From assembly GCA_017506865.1 (NCBI GenBank), contig JAFCMP010000518.1, forward strand, positions 496,001-560,000: DNA of 64,000 nucleotides, given 5' to 3'. Of this stretch, positions 22,501 to 34,130 are shown in pieces. Below the pieces are notes generated by a model. It was not told where the DNA came from. It saw only the letters and a list, made by a program, of their open reading frames with translations, and made no database searches. Each line of letters opens with the position of its first letter. Positions within the stretch are counted from its first letter, which is position 1. The position numbers and the translations under genes were made by a program. The stretch is from Tribonema minus. Taxonomy: Eukaryota; Sar; Xanthophyceae; Tribonematales; Tribonemataceae.

Positions 22501-25500
22501 AGCCTCCCAGCCGATGCGCTGCTTCTTCCTCGCTCTCCCCGGGTCGCAGTACTTCTGGAGGTATGCCTTGCTGCTGCGCTACAGCTGTATCTTGCGGTGC
22601 CGGCGTGGCGGTGGCTGTGGGCTTTTTGACTTGAAGATACGTCTCGGATCTGTCACAAAAGTTGCAAGGATGGTATATGGTGCGGTGGTGAGGTTGAGTG
22701 GGGCTGCAAGCTGAGGTCAGCTTTGTTGTTCCTTTTCAGGAGATGCTAAATCGCCTACAGGCAGAAGTTGCCGACGGTGGCAGGTGGAAGTTTTTCCTAG
22801 GGCTACTAAAAGTAGTTTTTCCTAGGGCTACTAGACTAAGGTAGTATGATAAGCATGCATGGGAATATGAGCAGAGCAAGCAATTTCCGGCCTTCAAGGC
22901 TGGGATGCAAGGGTGAGGCACCTGCAAGGGTGCGCGCAAGTGGTGCCTGCCTAACAGCAGGGCCCCAACAGAATGAGCGCTGAGGCGGGATAGGGTTGAG
23001 CACTGGGGCAGAAGCGTACTAGGGTAGCGTTTGCAGCGTAGCCCCACCAGGCAAAAGCGTGCTACAGGTGCAGCTGTTGCATGCAATGCCAGCACCGCCG
23101 TCACTGCAATGCGAGCAGTGCCGTATCACCAGAATACTGAGAAGTGAGACAAGCAGAGGAGCAAGCGGACTGAGCCAATCTACCAAGGTGTCAACAAGTA
23201 AGATCAGTGCCTTGACTCTGAACCCTGACTCGTTTCATGCAGTTGAGCTTGGAAAACAAGGTTGCAGCTATCACAAGCTGTTGAGGCTCTGAAAGCGCGA
23301 AGCACGACGCACGCTGTGAGATGCTAAGAGCTCTGTACCCTCCCCCCAACGACAGTGCCAAAGCTATGGCCAGTCGCAAAGCAGGGCATGTGTGTATTTC
23401 ATGAAGAGCAGGGCAGAGCGTGCTTGTACAGCTAATCTCTAGTACCCTGCAATTGAAAACAAAAGGATAACTGTACGAGTTTATCCAGATTGCGCGACAC
23501 TATGCGCTACCACGTATGGCTTTGAGGCGCACCTTGCAGCAAGCCCGGGAAACCTGTACCGAATACGCTTTGCCCACGTGTCATCAGCAGTGAAGCCCTG
23601 GACAACAACCAGAAAGCAATGTAAAGCACATCAGCACGTGATATAGTAGGCAGAAAAATCCTGTTAAGATACCAAGAATGGGAGCGAATCATAAGCATGC
23701 ACGCCTTTACTTTGGTGTGCATTCAAACCAAAAATATTGGCTCAATAGGCTATGTATGCGCTTGAATCAGGGGCCATGAAAGGCGGAGACAGACCCTCAC
23801 GCTAATCTTAGCCTCACCTGCAGCAGCGACTTTGGGCATGAATCAGCAATGGCGGTTAGCTACTGTGAAACATGAAATGCTACATACACACTGTAGATGC
23901 GGTGTGGACAGCAGCGCAAGCGCACATCGTGTTGTACTTCAGCCGTAATGTGAAGTGGAATGCGCAGTAGTCCAACAAAAACACCAACCAACACTCCAAC
24001 GTCAACTCAATGTCCCGCGCTCACAGGTGCTCATATAAGAATGCAAACCCCCGCACTGCACCTCAGGATCAGAGTTGGCTCGCCCTAACCCAAAACCCTA
24101 GTAGCAGTGTGTGCCAGCGGTGTACAGTCATTGACGTAGGTTCAGGGTGAGGGTTACGAGATTATAAGCCTAACCAGAGCTCAACCCTAGTTGAGGGTGA
24201 TGGTTTCTGGTGAAAGTTGAGGACGTAGCCTTAGCTCAAACCCTAGTTGTGAGAGCTCACCTCCAGGTTCTGCACCCGCGCCAATGCATCAGCACAGATC
24301 TGCAGCAGCAGCAGCATTGTTGAGCAACATTGAGCTTGTACATTGAGCATCATCATCAAGGTGTGCGTGTGATCAAAACAACCAGCCTGCGTCTTGCGCT
24401 ATGCAAACTTGTCTCAGTGCTGGAACAACGTTGTAGCCAACAAGGCAATGTTCAGGCGGTGATCGAGACTCTCATCACGATTCATGACGAAATGAGTCAA
24501 ATGATGATCTCCACGACATGATGACATGAAAGTAAAAGTCATGTTCCAATGCACATTGGTGAAAATGAGCATGTTGTGCCAGACATACGAGAACAGGTTC
24601 ATCGCCGCGTTCTATCACAAGCCCATGTGTTGTTGCAGAAGGTATGTAATCTTGTGCAGTGCTCAACATCACGAGGTACGCAGTTGCTGACGTGGCACTC
24701 TAATTGGAGTATACATGATGCATGTATGTACAAGCTGCCCACTGCTCGGCAAATCCAGCAGCAGTAACTGCCCTGGCGATTGTGATTTGTAATCAAAAAC
24801 TGCGCACAATGGTTTCAGATCTTCAACAGCAACATGAAGTGTGCACCCTGACGTTAACAGAGACGCGGTGATGCACCATGCCATCACTACCATATGCACT
24901 GTCAGTTTCAACTCAAGTACAGTATGTAGCGCGTACCTTAATACCATCCCAGTTGACAGACACTCGGTGGTCCACCATCCTGCATGTCACAACACCAAAA
25001 CGCGGCGCAAGCAACTGTGTCAGAGGCACAGCTGCATCGATAATGAGTGCATACTTGCGTCAGCAACACAGTCATATTTGCCGATGCCGCAATATAACTG
25101 GCAAAATTAGAAGTACGCACTGTGTCAAGTGGCCACATCCCTCCAATGAAGAGTTGACGTGGCACATGAACTGCAGCCTGCACAGACGTATTGCGAGGCG
25201 TTGGAAGACGCCCAGTGGACAGCATTCATGTGTAGCCGCACATACGCGTGTCACACGGGAACCATGCTCGATAGCTTGTGCCAAAGCTGTGAGCGCGGGC
25301 TGAGCATCCGAAGATGCCACATACATAACCGTCAGTATACCTATCACGCCCACTGCCACAGCGTATGCATATTGAAAGTGCCTGCGCATGTTGCAGGCAC
25401 CACACTTGAGCTGCGCATGCCCTGTGATATGCATTGCAAACGTGCAGTCACACCTGCGCTGCGCATGTAATGATGAAACAAATTTCCGTACAACGCAACA

Positions 25501-28500
25501 CATACATACCAATACAATTTCTGAGCGATGCCGCGCTCCGTGACATCCGATGCACGTGTAAACGTGCAAACAACAACACTTTCTGCTTGCAATAAAAACA
25601 AACGTATGTGCATACATACATACCATAGGACCCGCTGAGCGAGGCTGCGCTCGGTGGCATCCGGCAGGCGAGTCTTGCGTGAGCTGCTGCTGGCATCCTG
25701 ATCAACCTGCACATATTGTCGAGCACAAATGAGAGTTGAGCATTAGAAAAAAACTTTGTAGAACCGCAGCATGGCCATTCTTCAACAGGTCACATGCACG
25801 GACGTCTACGAAGAGGAGACACTTCGGAGCATACATGTAATCATCACGTGCATACCTGCATACCTGCTGGCATCATTGTGAGGTTCCTGATTCACTCAAG
25901 ACTGCTGTTGGACAAGATGTTTGCATATCGAAGTACCATCACGCGTTTGATAGACCTTGAAGCATGTAAGCAAAATATGAACACGTGAGACCTTTCCATA
26001 CTGAACACCCATGCCTCGAACGCTTGTAAGCTTGCACGCAGATGTCTTTTGACTACTGTGGACATGGTGGCACTGTTTTATGTGTGGCCGATTGCCGCAG
26101 CAGCGGCGACCACAGTGATTGGCGGAAAGCATTCAATTTGACGGCTGACCACACCTTGTCACATAGAGCTCTACGATCTTTTGATTTGTTTCCATGAATG
26201 GTGATGAGATGGTGGCATTTAAAACACATTTGTGTACTGAGAGTTGAGCATTAGAAAAAAACTTTGTAGAACCGCAGCATGGCCATTCTTCAACAGGTCA
26301 CATGCACGGACGTCTACGAAGAGGAGACACTTCAGAGCATACATGTAATCATCACGTGCATACCTGCATACCTGCTGGCATCATTGTGAGGTTCCTGATT
26401 CACTCAAGACTGTTGTTGGACAAGATGTTTGCATATCGAAGTACCATCACGCGTTTGATAGACCTTGAAGCATGTAAGCACCATATGAACACGTGAGATA
26501 CTGAACACCCATGCCTCGAACGCTTGTAAGCTTGCACGCAGATGTCTTTTGACTACTGTGGACATGGTGGCACTGTTTTGTGTGTGGCCGATTGCCGCAG
26601 CAGCGGCGACCACAGTGATTGGCGGAAAGCATTCAATTTGACGGCTGACCACACCTTGTCACATAGAGCTCTACGATCTTTTGATTTGTTTCCATGAATG
26701 GTGATGAGATGGTGGCATATTAAAACACATTTGTGTACCAGAAAAGGCGTTTTATGAAAGTGTTCAATACGGAGGCAAACATATCATACATATATATAGT
26801 CTAGATTTCTGGCACAATGATGTGTGGATGTTGATGGAATTTACCTTGCCCACCAGCCGAGGCTGCAGTGTGCTCCAACAGAGATGCCCAAGTACTAATG
26901 TATGTAACAAGAGGAATACTATATATGGGAGTATCCTATAGAAGGGGTATAATAGTCCAGATGTCTGGCACCATGATTTGTAGAAGTTGATGGAGTTTAC
27001 CTTGCCCCACCAGCCGAGGCTGAAGTGTGCTCCAGGCAAGGCCAAAGTGTGCTCCAGGCAATACCAAAGTGCTGGCATGCATGCAACGAGGACTAATGTA
27101 TGTGGGTGTTTTTTATACGAGGGACACATCTAGTATATGTGGGGGTATTCTATACAAGGAACACATATAGGTAGTCCAGATGATTGGCACAATCATGTAC
27201 GAAGTTAATGACTTTTACCTTGCCCACCAGCCGAGGCTGAAGTGTGCTCCAGGCAATGCCAAAGTACTCTGAGATCTCGCGCTTGCTGCCCAGGCACACA
27301 GGGTCTGAATCCACCATAGCAGGCTCGGCTGAACCCCTGCAAATGACAAGCAGAGAGAGCAGGGGGCATGGACTTCACCCAATGAGGATGCAAAGCACAA
27401 TTATGCTCTAATGTTCTTTTGAGAAAACACAATGATCACATAAAACAAATCAGGGCGCATTGTTGCTGATCATGATTGCAAGTGCAACATATCGGAGAGA
27501 GAGAAGAAGCCACGGGCTCAACATAGAGATGATGTGAAGCAATTATCATACTTCTAAGAAGCTTACACGAGGAAATACATGGCTTTCGTTTACATTCATT
27601 TTTGAAAATGCAATCCGCCACAACAGGCTGGTCCTACAAAGCAAATCACTCCAAGACAGGCCGTCTTAGTCCCTTGGCGGCTCTAACCCTAACCCTGCTT
27701 GCAAGCTGACCAAAAGCATTACCACAACATTGACAACAAGCACGTGAGGTTATGTTTGCTTACCCTACGGGCAACTTAACCCCGACGGCCAACTGAATCC
27801 TCTCAGATGCACTCATCAGCTGTATTGTGGTATCTGCATTACTATTCGCTTTGTATATGAGTGCCTACCGAGCAGAAAATGACTGACTGCTTCAACACTG
27901 TGTTGCAGCGAATTCCCTTGCTGGTGGATCCCCAAGCATCACAGATTGTTGAGCCGCTCGTCGTGTTCACCAAAGTGAAGTTTGCAACTGAAGTTTGTCA
28001 ATTTCATCAGACACCACGGTGGCGCAGGCGGAGACACACCGTCGCACAAATGCAAATACAGACCATCGCACAAAGCGGAACCAAAAGTGTAGCTGCTCAC
28101 CTGGTAGAGGATTCCGCGTGCAGCACTGGTTTGGCGGGCAGCACCACCATGAAGCCCTCATCAACAGCCTGCAGCACCAATGCATGAATGAATGCATGAA
28201 TGAAACAGGTGGCTCATGCATTTATTGATTCGTTCATGCGTTCGGCGCACGGACCCCCTACAAAATCGTCACCGATGATGCGCGTTGAATGAAGGCCAAT
28301 GATTGATTCATGGTTATGTCATGATCCATTTGTGCATTCATTCATTTCTGTGTTGTTGCATTCGTTCACTCATGCCTGCTTGCGATGCTCAGCGCTGCCC
28401 TAGGCCTAAACACTCCGTGCAAACTGTCACTATCAACTCACACTGTTCAAGGCATCGTCTGAAGCAACCCCCAATATCAGCTGTTGAAAGCACAAGCCAC

Positions 28501-31500
28501 TGCTGAGCACCGCTGATGAGGAGCGCTGCTCATCAAGGCATGCATGTCCTCTGACTGCTACCATCTCAAGTCGAGCACTGTTGTGAAGCGTTGCTCACAT
28601 GTACATGAACTCAACTTCTGGCCAACCTCATAGAGTGCATGCATGTACTTCAAAGTGATACGCTGGTGGTGAGCACTGTTGAGCACTGCCAATGTGGAGC
28701 GCTGCTCGCGTTAGCAAAAGACCCCATTGCTGGCCAGCCTCACCAGTACATCATGTGGAATGCAAAAGAGTCAACCGCTGGCCGGCCTCATAAATATACA
28801 AATTTGATGTACTGGTGCTGAGCACTGCTAATGTGGAGCGCTGCTCACCTCACAGAGCGCGATGGCCTCCATCATGATGCGACGCGCCTCGCCCTGCCGC
28901 ACAACAACATTGATCACAAAACATTTGGTCTTGTCAAGTACACACACCTGTTGAGTAAGTGGCCAAGTTGTACACGAGCTCATACAGACTGGGATTTGCT
29001 CCGGTGCACACAAATTCATCATGACACCTGCCAGAGTTTCAGATGCATAAACGTGTAATCTTGATGTTGAACTTGCGCCAGCACCAGCAGGCAACATGCA
29101 CATTATCACAAATAGCAGCCACACTGGGCAGGTGGCAGCAGGCGAGGTCTAGCCCTAACCGCAGAATTAGGCCTGACCGGACGCTTTCCACCTGTGTGGG
29201 AATGGGGGGCGCTTGCATAATATGGCAGCACAGTCAGAATAGGAAATGTGATCAGGTCCCAAGCAGTAGGCAAGTCCAATTGCCGCCACACATACATGCA
29301 CACCCACACAAGCTCCCAGCACTGTTCTGCAGACTGCTGTCACCATTGCCGCCACTCATAGATGTATGAGTACAAGAAGCTTTCTGCCTCGAAGCGATGT
29401 CACCATTGGCGCCATACACACATACGTCCAAGTAGAAGTGATGTACTTGATGGCAAAGCATAGACACTGGAGCCGTACCTTGCCATAGTTGACGCGTTGC
29501 TTGCCTGCCGCGGGCTGCACACGCTGCGTCCCAAACCTGGTCATCAATCATGCATGCACCGCATTGACACAGTCGTGAACATCAGGTGAATGGTGGGCAC
29601 GACGGTATGATGACAATGCTCAGCTGTGGTGATGCTCTGCTGTGACACCACAATGTTATGGTATGATGACGATGCTCAGCTGTGGTGATGCTCTGCTGTG
29701 ACAGCACAATGTAATGGTGGCGCTCAACAGTGGCGACGCTCCGCTGCGACAGCACAATGTGATGATGATGCTCAACGCTCTGCCGCAACAGCACGTCGCA
29801 TGTCATGATGACACGCTTGACTTCGCCCGCCGCTGCCCATGAAACAACGAGCATGCCTGAGTACGCACACACGCTGTCATCTGAACTTTAAATTGAACTT
29901 GCCTGCTGCCAGCAGCGCCCTTCTTCTGCTGCGCAGTCGGCTGTTGGGCCTGGCGAGGTGCCATCTGTCCCCCTGGTGGGGGTTTTGAATCCCATTCAGC
30001 GGGCCAATCTGTGCCCAGCTGAGTCTTGGTCCTCAAAGGCACGCCTGCGCTCGCCAGCACGGCACAGCAGCAATAGTGAGAGATGTGAGCAAAGAGTATG
30101 AGTGAGAGTCAGGGTCAGCTGATGAAGCCAACAACACGTGTTTGAGGCAAGGCATGACATACAGTTTCCAGCCTTGCGAGAGTGACCAGCGGGTGTCATC
30201 TGGTGTCTTGCTCGACAGCACGTGTGGCGTTAGGTCCTCGCACAAAAAGTCACTCTCCATGTAGAGCAGGGCAATTCGCAGTGGGCTGACTCACTTGTGC
30301 GCAGAGCACTTCCAGCAGGTTGATCACGGACTGATTCAGCATAGAGTGGGCTTGGGCAGGGGTGGAAGGCTGCTGCGTATGTCACCCGCCAGAGCAGCAG
30401 CTGCTCTATACATGCCAGGGCAGCAGCTTGGCGTTCCCAAGCCAACAGAAGATGGGACACAATACCATCATAGCTCGTGCTGCTATGTCATCTGCCTGAG
30501 CATACTGTTGTCACTGTTCATGGCCTGCGCACCAACCTCCAGACGACCGCGGTCGCAGACGCCTTGACTCACCAGGCACATGTTGCTGCTGCCGCAGCGC
30601 CTGCTGCTGCTGCTGCGCAGCGCCCCTCGCCCCCTCTGTAGCCTGCAGCAGAGCAGCCGCCGTCAGTGGCGGCCTCTTTGCAGCAGCTGCACGCCCCAAC
30701 CCCGCTCCGCTGCCCCCCACACCAAAGTCCCCACCCGACCCAATCCAGTCAGTCCCTGCCACAATCAGTGGGGACGGTGCTGGCACAGTAGCCGCCGCCG
30801 CCGCTGCTGCTGCTGCCAGCGGCATGCCCTGAGCGCTGCCACTGCGCTGCGGCAGCGGCTGCAGCAGGTGCCCCACGCCCGGCAGGCCAAACGCTGCGGC
30901 GCTGCCGCCGCCGCTGCTGCTGCCGCTGCCTCCGCCTTGCGCCTGTAGCAGGTGCAGCGGTGGCTGCGGCGCCGCTGCCGCCGCCGCTGCTGCAGCTGCC
31001 GCTGCTGCAGCTGCCGCTGCTGCCGACGCAACTGTCGCTGCAAGCTGAGCACTGTCACCATGCTGCTGCGACTGCGCCCCAGCGACTGCTGCTGATGCCA
31101 GTGCCCCGAGCGTGTGGCCTGTGCCGGGCGCCGGCGTAGTGGCCGGCGATCGCGAGCGCTTGCCTGACGGCTGGTCCCATGATGGCCGCTTTGCAGTAGG
31201 GCCCGACTGCCGCAAAGAGGGAGGGTTGGTTGGGGTCAGAAGAGGGCTAGGCAAGAGGAAAGCATGTGCACATCGGGGGGAGTAGGTATGCTGTGCACCT
31301 CAGCATTGGGCCTGAAGGCAACAACCGGTGGCTTGGCACTTGCTGATAGTGATCTGCACAAGGTGATTGCAGCTGGCGCAGCGAACATGTCCAGCAACGC
31401 TGAGCATGACTCCGGCCAGCAGACGAACACGGCTTAGTAAACAACACTCACTGACATAATCAGCATTTACCCTTGTTCACATCAATGCAACAGTACGTAT

Positions 31501-33047
31501 GCTGTGCTCACCAGTGTCACGTGAACATGTGGCATCCGCGGAGCAGTCCCTGCAGCAGCAGCAACAGCACTGCCCTGTCGCGGCCGCCGTGGCTCCTGCT
31601 TCGTGCAACAGCAAACACGACAACAGTCATCATATCAGCTCCTGTACTTGAGTGGGATGACAGGTTGTCAGCATCTGGTTGTCAACAACACCACAGGGGC
31701 GCACTGCGGAAGGGGCGGCGGAGGTGGTCAGCGGTAGCTGAGATGAAACAGGTCCAAGGGCAGCACTCAAGCTATTGCACAGTCACAGTGGGCAAGCAGT
31801 GGGGGGCAAGGGACTCAATACGGGCACAAAGTGTCATTTCAGCACAAATGATGGCCTTTCAGCAACAAGACTGCCAGTGAACGTCAGCTTCAACATACCT
31901 CGCACTCCGCCACGGTCACCTTGACGCAAGGCCGCCCGGCGCCGGCACCAGACCCCTGTCTGCCGCGTTTGATCAGCGGACTGGAGGAGTCTGCAATGTG
32001 CACATGGTGCTCATGCGACTCGCCGTGATGCTCCGCCGCCGGCACCGCTGGCTGCGGTTCCTGCTCCTGCTGCTGCTGGTGCTGCTGCAGCCGCTGCTGC
32101 AGCTCCTGCTGCAACAACTGCTGCTGCTGCTGCTGCTGCTGTGAGTGCAGCAGCTGCTGCTGACGCTGCTGCTCCATCTGCTGCTCCAGCTGTTGCTGCT
32201 GCTGTTGCTGCTCGTCCACCCGGCGCTGCTGCTCCAGCAACAGCTGCTGCTGCTGCTGCCTGAGCCCCTGCTGCACAGGTACACTGCCAGAGTTCCACCA
32301 TAGCTGCACTGGAAATCCCTGCCCACCGCCGCGCTGCTGCTGCTGCGATTGCTGCATATCCCTGCCTGTTAGGCTATAAGTGAAGTCACCGCCTGAAGGT
32401 CCTGGAACAAGCTGCTGCTGACGCCCACCGGCTTGCAATGTCGACAAATGGTGTTGCTGCTGCTGCTGAGGTTGTTGCGGCAGCCCAGGATGCGCCGTAG
32501 TGCTGCCCGTGAGGGCGCCAGGCACCGTCAAAGATGGTTGTACGGAGTTTGAAGGCAGCAGCCGCTGCCAGTCGACAGGCTGGCGAGTAGCAGCCACAGA
32601 GAACAGCGGGTTGGCGAAGTAGGTGACCTGTATCACCAGCACGCGAAGCAGCATCGGGCGGCTCAGATAAGTTAGAGTCAGAAACAACGGTTGGGCTGGC
32701 GCTGTGAAACTCGACGCTCAACCCAGCGCTGTACCATGACAGAAGGTTGAAGTACGGAGAACAACAGATTGCATCCCACTGCGGTCACACTGGCACAAGG
32801 CTGATTCGCGCAAGATGCGTGCGACCGCATCGTGTCACACCAAGCAGCTGCTTACCGGAATGGGATTTTGAACATGGTGCCCCCCGCCTCGGTGAGCAGC
32901 AGCATCCGCCAGGCTTGCTGAGCCCGTGGTGTACTCCTCAGAACTAACGTCCGAACCAGACTCATCGTCGTCCTGGTCGCCCTGCTGCTGCTGCGATGCC
33001 ATCAGTGCCCCTCTCGCGAGCCCTCTCGCACCGCTGGCCACCTCCAT
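19520..33047 (-). CDS. large multi-exon gene, Gln/Ala-rich protein of unknown function
   Basis: I do not recognise the family. Exons that chain in compatible phase (high to low): 32856-33047 (start MEVASGARG or internal MASQQQQ, acidic Ser-rich), 31899-32627 (VTYFANPLFSV, then long poly-Gln), 31206-30573 (SGPTAKRPSW, poly-Ala), 30289-30163 (MESDFLCEDL, weak acceptor), 30049-29903, 29536-29479, 28893-28849 (GEARRIMMEAIALCE), 28168-28101 (VDEGFMVVLPAKP), 27336-27219 (KREISEYFGIAWSTLQ), 25706-25624. After a gap come 24299-24261, 22554-22484 and a second chain 21379-21227 (Gln-rich coiled coil, NPEAYFRRHLEKVLEHYP), 20858-20559 (Pro/Gly-rich, then GFLAGLGYLENSKMRI) and 19682-19520. The 3' end is not located. 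Glutamine runs and basic patches suggest a nuclear regulatory protein; that is inference. It may be more than one gene. Confidence 0.5.
19660..20290 (-). repeat. exon-edge array: decayed copies of an exon 5' end
   Basis: The acceptor side of the exon at 19520-19682 (plus-strand text GCTGCACGAAACGCTGCAG) has weaker relatives at about 19796, 20008-20045, 20092-20130, 20144-20170 and 20243-20285, all upstream in transcript sense within the intron. Similarity is 60 to 80 percent by eye, lower than in the other arrays. TTAGGG-like pieces lie between them. Confidence 0.55.
21672..21975. repeat. tandem duplication, about 156 bp
   Basis: Two units, beginning near 21672 and 21828, share GCTGC.GAACCGATGGTCTG, a TAAT/GAA.CTCCATCACCAA block and GATGCATGC. 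They lie in an intron of the minus-strand gene and do not include an exon that I can see. Confidence 0.7.
22330..22500 (-). repeat. exon-edge duplication near exon 22484-22554
   Basis: The block GTGTGGC.AGAGAGGCGA..TG followed by AGTAGC.GAT.A.CGGG and GCTCACATATATG occurs at about 22320-22383 and again at 22430-22490. The second copy contains the probable donor GTGAGC of the exon ending at 22484; the first is a displaced copy of the same edge with its donor. Confidence 0.65.
25500..25650 (-). repeat. exon-edge duplication near exon 25624-25706
   Basis: The end of the exon (DATERSLAQRV then GTATGTATG) has a diverged copy about 95 bp further into the intron, which in transcript sense reads DVTERGIAQKLYW followed by the same GTATGTATG donor (about 25513-25553). 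The coding sense is partly kept, so it could act as an alternative exon end. Confidence 0.7.
25732..26740. repeat. tandem duplication with 508-bp period
   Basis: Two units (25732-26239 and 26240-26740) are almost identical, both starting GAGAGTTGAGCATTAG. They differ by a few substitutions and by one 8-bp deletion in the second unit (near 26500). The high identity shows a recent event. The repeat lies in an intron of the minus-strand gene and contains no recognised exon. Confidence 0.93.
26795..27262 (-). repeat. exon-edge array: three copies of an exon 3' end
   Basis: The last part of exon 27219-27336 (TLQPRLVGK), its donor and about 45 bp of intron (plus-strand text CTGGCAC.ATGAT...TTTACCTTGCCCACCAGCCGAGGCTG) occur at 27173-27262, 26952-27060 and 26799-26875. 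The middle copy has one extra C and a short internal repeat (GTGTGCTCCAGGCAA twice). Each copy keeps the GTAAA donor. Confidence 0.88.
28180..28345. repeat. GAAT/CATT simple-repeat cluster
   Basis: Degenerate tetranucleotide repeats (GCATGAATGAATGCATGAATG, then TTCATGCGTTC and CATTCATTCATTTC) lie on both sides of exon 28101-28168 of the minus-strand gene. No further function seen. Confidence 0.6.
28505..28860 (-). repeat. exon-edge array near exon 28849-28893
   Basis: The block GAGCACTG.(T/C)..TG.GGAGCGCTGCTC, which in the real copy (28819-28848) is the intron start next to the donor, recurs at about 28505, 28576 and 28672, with intervening sequence mentioning CTGGCC.GCCTCAT twice. Copies are diverged. 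Confidence 0.6.
29604..29795. repeat. tandem repeat, 54-bp period, about 3.5 units
   Basis: Units start near 29604, 29658 and 29715, with a partial fourth at about 29766. The first two are almost identical (GGTATGATGAC.ATGCTCAGC); later ones decay. The repeat sits between exons 29536 and 29903 of the minus-strand gene. Confidence 0.85.
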
Positions 33048-33505
33048 TGCTTATTTTGCCTATCCATGCATCCACGCAATCACAGGTCCGCTGCCAGGCC
33101 AGAAAAAGGCGCTGCGCCTGCACCACAAATCATCTCTCCCAGAGCTTCAACTTCAAAGCCGTAAGGCTGGCGAAAGACAGCAGCCTGCTTCCCTTCACAG
33201 CCCTTCTTCAGGCCGTGCTTTGTTGGCTTCTTGTCAACTTCAGACAACACACACAGACACATGGAAGGTAGGTCGCATGTCTTCACTTATTTGCCCAGCG
33301 TCCAGAGAGCTGCAATTGCAATTGCACTCTCCGTCGTTGCATGAAACGTCGCGGGGCCCCAGTGTGTGCAGGCCAGGCCAGGAGGCAGGCGCTTAGTAAG
33401 TTAGTCAGGGTACTTACATCAGGCCGCCGCTGATGTCCTGGGCGAAGCCTGACAAGTGAAAAATGATGGCGGCCTAAAAACACACAGAGTGTACAACTGT
33501 ATGTT
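33009..33505 (-). repeat. inverted duplication, copy 1 (5' end of the Gln-rich gene)
   Basis: This 497-bp block is repeated in reverse complement at 41176-41681, about 93 to 95 percent alike by eye with a few short indels. It spans the putative start codon at 33047, the first dozen codons and about 460 bp of upstream DNA of the minus-strand gene, so it likely includes the promoter. Confidence 0.92.
33048..33505 (-). promoter_or_regulatory. probable promoter/5' UTR region of the Gln-rich gene
   Basis: Upstream of the putative start at 33047. It has a (CAATTG)n-like core GCAATTGCAATTGCA near 33312 and an ACACACACAGACAC run near 33247. No TATA box is clear. Assignment is from position alone. 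Confidence 0.35.
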
Positions 33506-34130
33506 CTACAAAAAAATAGAATGTTGTCCCTATTGCCGCACGGCGATGTGTGGTCGGTGATATCCTGGAAGACAAGGAAAAGGGAGCTGGCATGACTGAT
33601 TGCAGTCAGTATCAGAGCTGCGAGCAGCAGTGGCGGCAGCAACGCTGCTAAGGCCGTGGAGTAATTCTGACCCAAAAGTCTTCTTCAAGTGGTCATTGCA
33701 CCGAGAGTGAGGTGAGGAGCCCGCTCGAAGCCAGCCGACATGGTGCACAAGCACCCACCAGCACAGGCACCTCAAAAGCATGCTTTGGCAGCCAGTCGTC
33801 GTCATGGGTCATAGACGATGGGAGCTGATCACCGTTGTGGCATCAACTAAGGGTCAGCATTCGCAGCTCTGCATACCAATGGAGTGGAGCGGAGCGGCGG
33901 AGGGCAGAGCGGCGGAGGGCAGAGAGAGCAGGAGAGCGGGAGGATGCGGTAGCCACCCCTGGGGCGCACAAGTGGCAGGTACCTGCAAACAAGGATTTTA
34001 ACGGTACGCCCAGTTCGTACCCTTCAGTGCGTGTCTTTGCAGAGACTCAGTACAGTCACGTTCAGTTTAGTCTAGTGTGTGTGCCTGAGGACCCAGTCAC
34101 CTACAATACCGCACGTACCCAGTGAAGGGA
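33506..34130. other. non-coding interval
   Basis: Holds a short purine-rich repeat (GAGCGGAGCGGCGGAGGGCAGAGCGGCGGAGGGCAGAG region, 33886-33930). Overlapping short frames on both strands are not convincing. I see no gene. Confidence 0.4.

Noticed and set aside
22733-22780. Plus-strand exon candidate (EMLNRLQAEVADGG) behind a strong pyrimidine-rich acceptor
   Set aside because: No partner exon or donor on the plus strand could be found, and it lies within an intron of the minus-strand gene.
29604-29795. CRISPR-like array of 54-bp units
   Set aside because: The whole unit repeats, with no unique spacers between short repeats, and the context is a eukaryotic intron.
30511-31254. Poly-Ala frame as an independent gene
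   Set aside because: Splice sites on both ends (acceptor at 31207, donor at 30572) and phase agreement with the upstream exon make it an internal exon of the Gln-rich gene.
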